DNA of 64,000 nucleotides from Flavobacterium sp. YJ01 (lineage in GTDB: Bacteria; Bacteroidota; Bacteroidia; Flavobacteriales; Flavobacteriaceae). Position 1 is the first letter of the stretch; each line of letters begins with the position of its first letter. A program made the position numbers and the translations under genes. The stretch spans positions 2,852,001 through 2,916,000 of the forward strand of contig NZ_CP119757.1 in the NCBI RefSeq assembly GCF_029320955.1, given 5' to 3'. This document shows, in pieces, positions 1 to 8,056 of the stretch. The notes beneath the pieces are model-generated. The model ran no database searches. It had not been told where the DNA came from and was given only the letters and a program-made list of their open reading frames with translations.

Positions 1-576
1 AATGTACGCGATTTGAAAGTTTTCGACATATAAATTATCCCAAACAGAACCCGGATTTTCTGCCGCCAAAGTAGGCAGATACATTAAGAAAAAGATATTA
101 AGCAAAAGATTTATAACTACATTTCCAATCTTAATAGCAGCATAAACCATTGGTCTTTGATTGGCTCTTAATTTAGAAAACGGAATTAAAACCAATGCAT
201 CTAATACCAAAATCCAAACAGTATAAGTAATGTATTGAACGTCTACTTCTGCAAGATTGGCGAGGGTATTTCTAAAAATTAAAGCAACAAAAAGAAAGAT
301 AATTGAAGTCCAAAATATTGAAATAGTAGAAGTTGCAATTACATTTTTCTTGTCATCTTCGGCACTGTAAAATCTAAAAAAGGCAGTTTCCATTCCGTAA
401 GAAAGAACTACGTTAAAGAAAACCATCCAAGACAATACGATTGAAACTTCGCCATACTCTGCCGTTGGTAAAATTCCTGTATATAATCTCACTAATAAAA
501 AACTTAGCATTCTTGGTAAAACTGTTGCCAGACCGTAAATTGCTGTTTGCTTAAATAGATTTTTATATAATCCCAA
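1..576 (-). CDS. Polysaccharide flippase (Wzx/MATE-type), 5' part only
   Basis: Reading frame on the minus strand that runs off the left edge, so only the first 192 codons or so are present. The translation is strongly hydrophobic with several membrane segments and begins with the amphipathic pattern FKQTAIYGLATVLPRM, typical of oligosaccharide/lipopolysaccharide flippases of Flavobacteriia. Such proteins move lipid-linked glycans across the inner membrane. No ATG lies near the expected start; TTG at 576 is my choice because it places the conserved GLYKNLFKQ start directly at the N-terminus. The frame stays open further upstream, so the exact start is uncertain. Family assignment is by sequence pattern only. 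Confidence 0.75.
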   Translation of the reverse strand, partial: MGLYKNLFKQTAIYGLATVLPRMLSFLLVRLYTGILPTAEYGEVSIVLSWMVFFNVVLSYGMETAFFRFYSAEDDKKNVIATSTISIFWTSIIFLFVALIFRNTLANLAEVDVQYITYTVWILVLDALVLIPFSKLRANQRPMVYAAIKIGNVVINLLLNIFFLMYLPTLAAENPGSVWDNLYVENFQIAYI

Positions 577-671
577 AATATAATTATAATAGTGTTTGTA
601 AGACAAAAATAACCATTTCTTTTGTTTAATGGTGTTTTTGTTGATGCAATAAAATAAAGTTCTGTTTGTTT

Positions 672-1121
672 TTAGACAGTCATTTTCTTTTCGTCTAAAA
701 TTTTTACAAAATGAAACCCTCTTGGAGCGTAACCTTGATTGTAGTAAAATCTATGAGCTCCAAAATTTCCCGTAAAAGCATCCAGAACAATACTGCTGCA
801 ATTTAATTCCACTGCTTTTTCCTCTATATAATCGGTAAGCAATTTTCCAATTCCTTTAGAACGGTGATTTGGATTTACAACAAAATTATCTATTTCTAAA
901 TATTTTCCCGTCCATAATTTAGTTGCAGACCAGCAACCTGTAAGTCCTACACAAATATCATTTTCAAAAACAGCGATTTGAGTATAATTATGAGGAAGCA
1001 TTTCAGAAAGAAAAGATTCATATTTTTCTAAAGTTATGTTTGGATATAAAAACTTGATTGTTTCTATTTGAGCTAACATTTCTGGAATGGTAGTAAGTTC
1101 TTTTATAAGTAGCTGTTTCAT
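672..1121 (-). CDS. GNAT-family N-acetyltransferase
   Basis: A 149-residue single-domain acetyltransferase. The acetyl-CoA binding signature is visible at about residues 86-100 as NHRSKGIGKLLTDYI (R-x-x-G-x-G/A), preceded by the beta-strand pair typical of the fold, and a C-terminal FYYNQGY motif closes the domain. The length matches minimal GNAT proteins. The substrate cannot be told from sequence. A TAnnTTTG promoter (1143-1150, minus strand) lies 22 nt upstream of the ATG, so the gene is probably transcribed on its own rather than from the ATP synthase operon. Confidence 0.85.
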   Translation of the reverse strand: MKQLLIKELTTIPEMLAQIETIKFLYPNITLEKYESFLSEMLPHNYTQIAVFENDICVGLTGCWSATKLWTGKYLEIDNFVVNPNHRSKGIGKLLTDYIEEKAVELNCSSIVLDAFTGNFGAHRFYYNQGYAPRGFHFVKILDEKKMTV

Positions 1122-1142
1122 AGAATTTTACTGTAATATAAT

Positions 1143-1150
1143 CAAAAATA
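1143..1150 (-). promoter_or_regulatory. Promoter -7 box of the GNAT gene
   Basis: TATTTTTG on the minus strand matches the Bacteroidetes -7 consensus TAnnTTTG and lies a short distance upstream of the acetyltransferase ATG. Confidence 0.5.
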
Positions 1151-1252
1151 ATTAATTTGTTAGTTAATAGTTATATAATTAAAAATCAAAGACATGTGAA
1201 ATATATAAATTAGACATGAAAATTATGTAACTTTTTTTAGACAGTCTTTTCC

Positions 1253-1260
1253 TAAATTTG
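1253..1260 (+). promoter_or_regulatory. Promoter -7 box facing the palindrome array
   Basis: TAAATTTG on the plus strand matches TAnnTTTG exactly. The first palindrome of the array starts 8 nt downstream, about where transcription from such a box would begin. The -33 region is T-rich and not a clear TTTG, so strength is unknown. Confidence 0.45.
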
Positions 1261-1267
1261 TTTCACA

Positions 1268-1534
1268 GGGATTGAGAAAGCTAAATACAACCCTTATAAA
1301 AAAGGAAGCACTGGGACTGATAAAGCTTGTTTGTTCCCATAAAAGACAAAGCATAAGGGATTGATTCAGCTGTATTGTAACCCTAATAAAAACAGAGCAC
1401 TGGGACTAATAAAGCTTGTTTGTTCCCATAAAAGACAAAGCAAAAGGGATTGATTCTGCTGAAATGTAACCCTCAAAAAAACAGAGCATTGGGATTAATA
1501 AAGCTAGTTTGTTCCCATGAAAGACAAAGCACAC
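1268..1534 (+). repeat. Three 89-bp tandem units = six 44-45-bp palindromic modules; possible structured RNA
   Basis: Units begin at 1268, 1357 and 1446 with an exact period of 89 bp. Each unit is itself two related halves, so there are six modules spaced 45/44 bp. A module is an imperfect 26-28-nt palindrome that starts GGGA, has GCT at its centre and ends CCC, followed by a conserved linker resembling ATAAAAGACAAAGCA. The GGG/CCC ends and central GCT are kept in all six copies while other positions vary. No frame is open through the units and 89 is not a multiple of three, so it is not coding. Because the linker is also conserved, it is not a CRISPR array. A promoter-like box sits just upstream and a long hairpin just downstream, which suggests a transcribed RNA. 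I do not recognise the family. Confidence 0.8.
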
Positions 1535-1550
1535 AGAGTTATCTGTCTAT

Positions 1551-1613
1551 TTTTATAAAATGGTAGTGATTCTCAACTTTTGAATAATTTGAGAATCACC
1601 ATTTTATAAAATT
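1551..1613. terminator. Long perfect-stem hairpin downstream of the palindrome array
   Basis: Inverted repeat with arms of about 25 nt (left 1551-1576, right 1589-1613) differing by one bulged base, with a short AT-rich loop. It is followed by ATTATTTTTA on the plus strand and preceded by T-rich DNA on the other, so it could end a plus-strand transcript covering the array. It is separate from the ATP synthase terminator at 1643-1668. Confidence 0.6.
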
Positions 1614-1642
1614 ATTTTTAAAAAAGAAAACTTCCAATAAAT

Positions 1643-1668
1643 AAAAAGCCAGCAAATGCTGGCTTTTT
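1643..1668 (-). terminator. Intrinsic terminator of the ATP synthase operon
   Basis: Arms AAAAAGCCAGCA and TGCTGGCTTTTT with a 2-nt loop, 22 nt past the atpG stop codon. The T-run lies on both sides, so it may also work in the other direction. Confidence 0.85.
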
Positions 1669-1690
1669 ATTTTATATATAATGGAATTTA

Positions 1691-2551
1691 TTACCCATTT
1701 AAAGCTTCTGCTCCACCAACAATTTCCAAAATCTCACTTGTAATCGCAGCTTGACGAGCTTTGTTGTAAGTTAATTTCAATTGGTTTCTTAATTCAGTAG
1801 CATTATCTGTTGCTTTGTGCATAGCAGTCATACGCGCTCCGTGCTCAGAAGCAAATGAATCGCGGATACCTTTATATAATTGTGTTTTTAAAGACTTAGG
1901 AATTAAAGTCAAAACAATTTCTTCTTTAGAAGGTTCAAAAATATAATCTCCAGCAGAAACATTTTTGTCAGAATTGATAGGAGCCAATGGTAAAAATTGC
2001 TCTACTTGAACAATCTGTGTTGCTGCATTTTTAAATTGATTATAAACCAACTCAATTCTGTCATAATCTCCAGATAAAAATTTCTCCGTCAAATTATCTG
2101 CAATTCCAGCAACATTTTCAAAAGTTAAATGATCAAAAATTGCATTATGATGACCGTGAACTTTATGAGTTTTGCTTAAAGCGTCATTTCCTTTTTTACC
2201 AATAGCAAAAACATCAACTTGCTTTCCAGCGTAAAACTGTGTACGGTTTTTAATCTCTTTAATAATATTTGAATTGAAAGCGCCGCATAAACCTCTGTTT
2301 GAAGTTATAGCTACTAACAATACTTTTTTTACTTCACGTTGTGTAGTGTAATCTCCTCCAACTTCACCTTCAAGTGTAGAAGAAAGATCTTGCAATAACT
2401 CCGTTAATTTCTCGGCATAAGGACGCATTGCAGTGATTGCATCTTGTGCTTTCTTCAGCTTTGCAGCAGAAACCATTTTCATAGCCGATGTAATCTGCAT
2501 CGTCGATGAAACGGAAGTAATTCTATTACGGATTTCCTTTAAATTTGCCAT
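1691..2551 (-). CDS. atpG: F1Fo ATP synthase subunit gamma
   Basis: 286 residues, normal for the family. Gamma forms the rotating central stalk that couples proton flow in Fo to catalysis in the alpha3beta3 head. The N-terminal coiled-coil segment (LKEIRNRITSVSSTMQITSA) and the C-terminal helix (NATELRNQLKLTYNKARQAA) are the conserved parts that sit inside the head. It is the last gene of the operon and is followed by an intrinsic terminator. The beta and epsilon genes are absent from the window, in line with the split ATP synthase operons known in Bacteroidetes. Confidence 0.97.
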   Translation of the reverse strand: MANLKEIRNRITSVSSTMQITSAMKMVSAAKLKKAQDAITAMRPYAEKLTELLQDLSSTLEGEVGGDYTTQREVKKVLLVAITSNRGLCGAFNSNIIKEIKNRTQFYAGKQVDVFAIGKKGNDALSKTHKVHGHHNAIFDHLTFENVAGIADNLTEKFLSGDYDRIELVYNQFKNAATQIVQVEQFLPLAPINSDKNVSAGDYIFEPSKEEIVLTLIPKSLKTQLYKGIRDSFASEHGARMTAMHKATDNATELRNQLKLTYNKARQAAITSEILEIVGGAEALNG

Positions 2552-2641
2552 CTATTAATTAGAAAATGTGACAATTTGAAAATTAGATAATCAGAAGAAT
2601 GTTAAACCATTTTCTAATTATCTAATTAACGAATTATCTAA

Positions 2642-4219
2642 TTAGTTATATTTTGCTGAGATTTCTTTTGCTGCTTTTTCGATAACATCTGTAATGCTGT
2701 CATCTAATTTACCAGCTTTCAACGCGTTAAGCGTATCTTTATGTTTACTGTTTAAGTAAGCTAAGAAATCAGCTTCAAATTCTTTTACTTTTTCTACAGG
2801 AACGTTTCTTAATAAGTTTTTAGAACCAGCGTAGATAATCGCTACTTGGTTTTCAACTGTATAAGGATCATTTAAACCTTGTTTCAAGATTTCAACGTTT
2901 CTTTTACCTTTTTCAATTACGTTTAAAGTAACAGAATCTAAGTCAGAACCAAATTTAGCAAAAGCTTCTAATTCACGGAATTGAGCTTGATCTAATTTTA
3001 AAGTTCCAGAAACTTTCTTCATAGATTTAATTTGAGCATTACCTCCAACACGAGATACAGAGATACCTACGTTAATAGCAGGACGAACTCCAGAGTTGAA
3101 CAAATCTCCATCAAGGAAAATCTGACCATCTGTAATCGAGATTACGTTTGTTGGAATATATGCAGAAACGTCTCCAGCTTGAGTTTCGATAATTGGTAAA
3201 GCAGTTAATGAACCACCACCTTTTACGATAGATTTGATAGAATCTGGTAAATCGTTCATGTTTTTAGCGATACCATCATCAGCAATTACTTTACAAGCAC
3301 GCTCTAATAAACGAGAGTGTAAGTAGAAAACGTCTCCAGGGTAAGCCTCACGTCCCGGTGGTCTTCTTAATAAAAGAGAAACCTCACGGTAAGCAACAGC
3401 TTGTTTAGATAAATCATCATAAACGATAAGAGCTGGACGACCAGAATCTCTGAAATACTCTCCAATTGCAGCACCAGCGAATGGAGCATAAACTTGCATT
3501 GGAGCAGGATCAGAAGCATTAGCAGCAACGATAACTGTATAAGCCATTGCTCCTTTTTCTTCTAACATTTTAGCGATTCCTGCTACAGTTGAAGCTTTTT
3601 GTCCAATTGCAACATATATACAGAATACAGGTTTTCCTGCATCATAAAATTCTTTTTGATTTAAGATTGTATCGATACAAACAGTTGATTTACCTGTTTG
3701 ACGGTCACCGATTACAAGCTCACGCTGTCCACGACCAACTGGGATCATAGCATCAACTGCTTTTACTCCTGTTTGTAATGGTTCAGTTACTGGCTGACGG
3801 AAGATAACACCAGGTGCTTTTCTTTCCAAAGGCATTTCGTATAAGTCTCCACCGATTGGTCCTTTTCCATCAATTGGAAAACCAAGTGTGTTAACAACAC
3901 GTCCTACCATTTGCTCACCTACTTTAAGAGAAGCAATACGTTGAGTTCTTTTTGCAGTAGATCCTTCTTTAAGTCCAGTTGATGGTCCTAAAAGTACAAC
4001 CCCAACATTATCCTCTTCAAGATTCAATACGATACCTTCCATACCGTTATCAAATTCTACTAACTCTCCATATTGTACATTAGATAGCCCGTAAACACGA
4101 GCAATACCGTCTCCAACTTGAAGTACTGTTCCTACTTCCTCTAGCGTAGCACCAGATTCAAAACCTTCTACTTGCTTTCTTAATATTGCTGAAATTTCAG
4201 CAGGTTTGATTTCCGCCAT
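2642..4219 (-). CDS. atpA: F1Fo ATP synthase subunit alpha
   Basis: 525 residues. Walker A motif GDRQTGKST at about residue 170, followed by the conserved regions [19 protein letters not shown] and [20 protein letters not shown] typical of alpha subunits. Alpha binds nucleotide without hydrolysing it and shapes the catalytic sites shared with beta. It lies between atpH and atpG. The 90-bp gap to atpG holds AT-rich imperfect repeats of the type TTAGAAAATGTGAC / ATTATCTAATTA rather than a gene. Confidence 0.98.
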   Translation of the reverse strand: MAEIKPAEISAILRKQVEGFESGATLEEVGTVLQVGDGIARVYGLSNVQYGELVEFDNGMEGIVLNLEEDNVGVVLLGPSTGLKEGSTAKRTQRIASLKVGEQMVGRVVNTLGFPIDGKGPIGGDLYEMPLERKAPGVIFRQPVTEPLQTGVKAVDAMIPVGRGQRELVIGDRQTGKSTVCIDTILNQKEFYDAGKPVFCIYVAIGQKASTVAGIAKMLEEKGAMAYTVIVAANASDPAPMQVYAPFAGAAIGEYFRDSGRPALIVYDDLSKQAVAYREVSLLLRRPPGREAYPGDVFYLHSRLLERACKVIADDGIAKNMNDLPDSIKSIVKGGGSLTALPIIETQAGDVSAYIPTNVISITDGQIFLDGDLFNSGVRPAINVGISVSRVGGNAQIKSMKKVSGTLKLDQAQFRELEAFAKFGSDLDSVTLNVIEKGKRNVEILKQGLNDPYTVENQVAIIYAGSKNLLRNVPVEKVKEFEADFLAYLNSKHKDTLNALKAGKLDDSITDVIEKAAKEISAKYN

Positions 4220-4257
4220 CTTAATTTATAATTTAGACACTTTTTGTGTTATAAAAA

Positions 4258-4791
4258 CTAATTACTTAACTCTCTTTTTAATACTTGTAATCTGTTTGCA
4301 ACAGAAGCATTGTATTGCTTGTCACCTATTCTCAAAATAAATCCACCGATAATAGCTGGATCTACTATATTTTCAATTGTAATTTTTTTATCAGATAAAG
4401 TCGCGATTTTTGCTAAAACTTTAGCTTCTAATTCTGCATCCATAGGAATTGCAGTTGTCACTTTTGCAACTTCAATACCATTGCTCTCATCATATACTTT
4501 ACTATATTCAACAGCAATTGCATTTAAAATTTCAAATCTTTTGTTTTCGAATAATAATTGAAATAACCCTTTAGTTACACCATTTACATTTGCGAAAACT
4601 TCTAAAAGAGCACTTTGTTTAACTTCAACAGTTGTTGTTGGGTTTTCAATAAACGTACTCAATTCTACATTAGTTTCAATTGCATTTGCAATTGATTTCA
4701 TATCGTTATTTACAGCTTCGGCAACACCTTTAGAGTTTGCTAAGTCCAAAATTGCTTTTGCATAACGAATTGCTGCTCTTGTACTTGCCAT
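4258..4791 (-). CDS. atpH: F1Fo ATP synthase subunit delta
   Basis: 177 residues, usual length for the delta/OSCP family. The helical N-terminal domain (RAAIRYAKAILDLANSKGVAEA) and the C-terminal signature around DPAIIGGFILRIGDKQYNAS are recognisable. Delta connects the peripheral stalk (b subunits) to the top of the F1 head. It follows atpF by 4 nt, so the two are probably translationally coupled. Confidence 0.95.
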   Translation of the reverse strand: MASTRAAIRYAKAILDLANSKGVAEAVNNDMKSIANAIETNVELSTFIENPTTTVEVKQSALLEVFANVNGVTKGLFQLLFENKRFEILNAIAVEYSKVYDESNGIEVAKVTTAIPMDAELEAKVLAKIATLSDKKITIENIVDPAIIGGFILRIGDKQYNASVANRLQVLKRELSN

Positions 4792-4795
4792 AGTC

Positions 4796-5296
4796 TTAGT
4801 TTAACTTTACGTCACCTAACATTTTCTCAACTAATTTAGTTTGAGATTCTTTGTTAGATAATTCTTCTTTCAATAATTTTTCAGCAATGCTTAACGATAA
4901 AGTTGAAACTTGAGATTTCAATTCTGCCATAGCAGCATTTTTTTCGCTTTCGATAGCAGCTTTAGCTTGCTCGATCATTTTTTGACCTTGAGCTTGAGCT
5001 TCATTTTTAGAATCAGCAATCATTTTCTCTTTCATTTCGCGAGCTTCTTTTAACATAGCATCACGTTCTGCACGAGCTTCATTCAAAATTCTTTGGTTAT
5101 CAGCTTGTAAATTTTGCATTTCTTGTCTTGCATTTTCTGCAGAAAGTAACGCATCTTTAATTCCTTGCTCTCTATCATTTACTGCATCAAGAATTGGTTT
5201 CCATGCAAATTTTTTCAACAAGAAAATTAATCCAACAAATATTAATACTTGCCAAAAGAACAAACCGAACTCGAACTGATTTATTAACTTTTCCAT
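4796..5296 (-). CDS. atpF: F1Fo ATP synthase subunit b
   Basis: 166 residues with one N-terminal membrane helix (about residues 10-29, FGLFFWQVLIFVGLIFLLKK) followed by a long charged, Ala/Glu/Lys-rich helix that forms the peripheral-stalk dimer. Length and layout are standard for subunit b. It lies between atpE and atpH in the usual order. The 127-nt gap to atpE contains a hairpin at 5374-5412. Confidence 0.95.
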   Translation of the reverse strand: MEKLINQFEFGLFFWQVLIFVGLIFLLKKFAWKPILDAVNDREQGIKDALLSAENARQEMQNLQADNQRILNEARAERDAMLKEAREMKEKMIADSKNEAQAQGQKMIEQAKAAIESEKNAAMAELKSQVSTLSLSIAEKLLKEELSNKESQTKLVEKMLGDVKLN

Positions 5297-5373
5297 TATA
5301 TAGAATTATAAATTTTAAATTATATCTTTTAAATTGTCTTGAAGAGCAATTTTATTTTTAATGTTTTATTTTT

Positions 5374-5412
5374 AAAACAATAGTTACAACCAACCGTTGC
5401 AACTATTGTTTT
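5374..5412 (-). promoter_or_regulatory. Intercistronic hairpin between atpE and atpF
   Basis: Arms AAAACAATAGTT and AACTATTGTTTT form a 12-bp perfect stem right after the atpE stop codon. On the transcribed strand it is followed by T-rich sequence, so it could act as a partial terminator or an RNA-stabilising stem that raises the yield of the c subunit, which is needed in many copies. The role is inferred from position. Confidence 0.5.
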
Positions 5413-5423
5413 TTGTGTTTTAA

Positions 5424-5615
5424 TTAAGCAGCGAATAATGCAGCGAAACCAATACCTTCAATAAGTGCAGCAGCGATAAGCATAGCTGTTTGGATTTTTC
5501 CTGAAGCTTCTGGCTGACGAGCGATAGCGTCCATTGCTGAACCACCAATTCTACCAATACCTAATGCAGCTCCGATTACGATTAATCCAGCTCCTACGAA
5601 ATTTAAACCGTTCAT
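5424..5615 (-). CDS. atpE: F1Fo ATP synthase subunit c (proteolipid)
   Basis: 63 residues forming two membrane helices joined by the polar loop ARQPE (32-36), the classic c-subunit hairpin. The ion-carrying carboxylate is Glu53 in ALIEGIGF. The residue after it is Gly, not the Ser-Thr seen in sodium-binding c rings, so a proton-driven ring is likely. It is shorter than the Escherichia coli protein but typical for Bacteroidetes. It follows atpB, with a 103-nt gap rich in AGATTT-type low-complexity repeats. Confidence 0.97.
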   Translation of the reverse strand: MNGLNFVGAGLIVIGAALGIGRIGGSAMDAIARQPEASGKIQTAMLIAAALIEGIGFAALFAA

Positions 5616-5718
5616 ATTTGTATATATTAAAAATTAAACATTCAATTTTGATTTTAGATCTTAGATTATAGACTTTAGATTTTTGCAAATCTGAAATCTA
5701 GATTCTGAAATCTAAATT

Positions 5719-6870
5719 TTAGTGATGCCCCTCCTCTTCGTGGTGGTGCTCTTCTACTGCTGAACCAAAATAAAGTGCAGACAGCATTGTAAAAATATAG
5801 GCTTGTAAAAATGCTACTAAAATTTCTAGAATAGAAAGTGCAAATGATAATCCGAAAGAAAGACTGCTTCCAATCCAGCTTTTAAAGATAAACATTAAAC
5901 CGATAATACTCATTAATACGATGTGACCTGCAAAAATGTTAGCGTACAAACGAATCATTAATGAAAATGGTTTGATGAAAACTCCTAACAATTCAATTGG
6001 AGCCAAAATAATTCTCATTGGTTTTGGCACTCCTGGCATCCAGAAAATGTGACCCCAGTAATTTTTATTTGCAGTAAGATTTGTAATTAAGAAAGTAAGG
6101 ATTGCTAAAGAGAATGTAATTGTTAAATTACCAGTAGCATTAATTCCTAGTGGAGTTAATCCGAAAATATTTAAGAACAATACAAAGAAAAAGATTGTCA
6201 ATAAATAACTCATGTATTTTTTATAGTGCTTTTCTCCAATGTTTGGAATCGCAACGTCATCACGAATAAAAAGTACTAAAGGTTCGAAAATTCTACCAAC
6301 TCCAGAAGCAATTCCTCCGTTTTTAGCATACGATTTTGCTAAACTTGTAAATAACCAGAACATTAATAAAGCAGATACTATAATAGAAAGTACTGTTTTA
6401 GTAATTGAGAAGTCTAATGGACGAACATTTGTTGGGTGACCTGTTTTTTCGTCTTCAGTAATTGTGCCTTTAGCATCAGTTTTGTAAATTTTACCATCGT
6501 GGTGGTTAATTACATAAAAGTTACCGTTTGACTCAGCTACTTCGTGTCCGTGGTGAAATTTAGAAGAAGAAAAAATATGTAAACCATTATCCCAAAGAAT
6601 TACTGGCAATGGAAAACCATAATATGTACCTGTCTCATCATCTTGTGTTAAAGTAAAATCATGAGAGTCTAATACGTGGTGACCAATAAATGCTTTAATC
6701 TTAGATTTAACATCTGTTGGCTCTGCATGATGGCCTTCTGCAGCACCTTCATGGGCTACTTCAGTTTGAACATGCTTTGAGTCTTTTTCAGTATTTGAAA
6801 AACTCATTAGTGGAAGACAAGCTACTAAAGCTGCAAGAATAAATCTGAGTGGTTTGTTTGAAATCACCAT
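5719..6870 (-). CDS. atpB: F1Fo ATP synthase subunit a
   Basis: 383 residues, longer than the enterobacterial protein because of an N-terminal extension of roughly 130 residues that begins with a signal-peptide-like stretch (FILAALVACLPLMSFS). This extended form is common in Bacteroidetes. Membrane helices follow, with the essential arginine in MIRLYANIFAGH (Arg307) that faces the c ring, and a His/Glu-rich tail (EEHHHEEEGHH). It is the first structural Fo gene in the operon, 118 nt downstream of the small membrane protein gene. Confidence 0.96.
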   Translation of the reverse strand: MVISNKPLRFILAALVACLPLMSFSNTEKDSKHVQTEVAHEGAAEGHHAEPTDVKSKIKAFIGHHVLDSHDFTLTQDDETGTYYGFPLPVILWDNGLHIFSSSKFHHGHEVAESNGNFYVINHHDGKIYKTDAKGTITEDEKTGHPTNVRPLDFSITKTVLSIIVSALLMFWLFTSLAKSYAKNGGIASGVGRIFEPLVLFIRDDVAIPNIGEKHYKKYMSYLLTIFFFVLFLNIFGLTPLGINATGNLTITFSLAILTFLITNLTANKNYWGHIFWMPGVPKPMRIILAPIELLGVFIKPFSLMIRLYANIFAGHIVLMSIIGLMFIFKSWIGSSLSFGLSFALSILEILVAFLQAYIFTMLSALYFGSAVEEHHHEEEGHH

Positions 6871-6988
6871 ATCTGTGGAAAATCTTATTTTTTACGTTTC
6901 TAAAATTTGGTGCAAAGGTACATTTTTTATTAATATTCAAAAGGATATGAAAAATTATTTTTAAACCTTGTTTTAAAGAATTGTTATT

Positions 6989-7381
6989 TTAACGCTTTTC
7001 ATTTAATAATCGGGCAGTTAAAAGCGTCTGAAATAACAAAAACAGAAGAAATGTTATAAAAAAATTAGTTTTTTCAACAGAGCCTTGAGAAATGTTGCTT
7101 GATAAAATCGGTCGTAAAAATCCGTAGTAAATAAACATTTGCACAAAAGTTCCCAACATAAAGAACATTCCAATGCTATCAAATTTATCCGTTAGGAATT
7201 TTAATGTTAGTATTAATAATAAGGTAGAAAAAAATAAAAAGATAAGATACAGCACTTCTAAACTGTAAAAAAAGTTCTGATCGTTAATTTTAAAAATGAA
7301 GAAAACTCCTTTATGTATTATATAGGAAGCAAAAGCGAGAATAATTAAATGAAAAACAAGTTTATATTTCTTTAAAAACAT
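6989..7381 (-). CDS. Small four-helix membrane protein beside the ATP synthase operon (DUF6168-like)
   Basis: 130 residues with four predicted membrane segments (about 9-28, 38-61, 70-92 and 104-123) and short loops. It lies between atpZ and atpB, where many bacteria have AtpI-type assembly factors, and in Flavobacteriia this position usually carries a DUF6168 protein. A part in assembling or lipid-anchoring Fo is an inference from position only; no catalytic motif is visible. Confidence 0.6.
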   Translation of the reverse strand: MFLKKYKLVFHLIILAFASYIIHKGVFFIFKINDQNFFYSLEVLYLIFLFFSTLLLILTLKFLTDKFDSIGMFFMLGTFVQMFIYYGFLRPILSSNISQGSVEKTNFFITFLLFLLFQTLLTARLLNEKR

Positions 7382-7437
7382 CTTGAATATTTTTTTGCAA
7401 AGATGCGATATTATTTAAAGCCGTTTTTAAACTTTAT

Positions 7438-7665
7438 TTACTTTGTTTTATTAATCTCATTGACCTGACGAATAACGTTATATAGCGCCAATGCAACGCC
7501 AACCATAACCAGTATCTTATTATAGTAAACTTTTTCGCTTGGATGATTTTCGTCTAACCAGGTACCGAGATAAGAAAACAAAAATATAATAACACCCATT
7601 TGAATGGGAATATTAATGAGTGCTATCCATTTATTTCCTCTATTTTTATTCGGTTCCTTTTCCAT
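7438..7665 (-). CDS. AtpZ/AtpI-family protein
   Basis: 75 residues with two membrane helices (about 14-33 and 48-64) separated by a short loop with GTWLDENHP, the pattern of AtpZ/AtpI proteins that assist c-ring assembly or Mg/Ca supply to the ATP synthase. The first codons overlap the end of the bactofilin gene by 20 nt, so translation of the two is likely coupled. The charged N-terminus (MEKEPNKNRGNKW) is typical. Confidence 0.8.
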   Translation of the reverse strand: MEKEPNKNRGNKWIALINIPIQMGVIIFLFSYLGTWLDENHPSEKVYYNKILVMVGVALALYNVIRQVNEINKTK

Positions 7666-8044
7666 CTTCTAGCATTATTACTTCATTTGAATGGGCAAGC
7701 ATTGTGCAGGTTGCCGTGAAGTCAGCTCCTGGTTCTATTGAAAGTTTTCCTACTGCTACTTCTCCATGAATTTGAGCCGTCGATTTGATATTAAGGATTT
7801 CAAGAACTTTTATTTTTCCGTGAAATTCTCCTTCTATATCGGCATTGTTACAGATTATTTCTCCTTTTACAGATCCCTTAGCGCCAATTACGATTTTGCC
7901 TTGTGAAGTAAAATTTCCAATCAATTCGCCGTCTAGTCTAAAATCGGCTTTAGAAACTATGTCTCCTATTATTGATGTTCCTTCTACAATTCTATTCGTT
8001 TTTCCTAATTGTTCAGTTCCGTTTTTTTTTACTTTTTCAAACAT
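7646..8044 (-). CDS. Bactofilin-type cytoskeletal protein
   Basis: 132 residues. The central part (about 22-115) is made of short repeating strands (DFRLDGELIGNFTSQGKIVI, AQIHGEVAVGKLSI) that give the right-handed beta-helix of bactofilins, with short disordered ends. Bactofilins polymerise without nucleotide and scaffold envelope processes. It sits between sprE and atpZ and overlaps atpZ by 20 nt, so it is in the same minus-strand unit. Confidence 0.9.
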   Translation of the reverse strand: MFEKVKKNGTEQLGKTNRIVEGTSIIGDIVSKADFRLDGELIGNFTSQGKIVIGAKGSVKGEIICNNADIEGEFHGKIKVLEILNIKSTAQIHGEVAVGKLSIEPGADFTATCTMLAHSNEVIMLEDGKGTE

Positions 8045-8056
8045 GGCGGTTAAGAT

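Noticed and set aside
1268..1534. The tandem array as a CRISPR array
   Set aside because: The intervals between palindromes are as conserved as the palindromes, the period is 44-45 bp with no unique spacers, and no cas gene is near.
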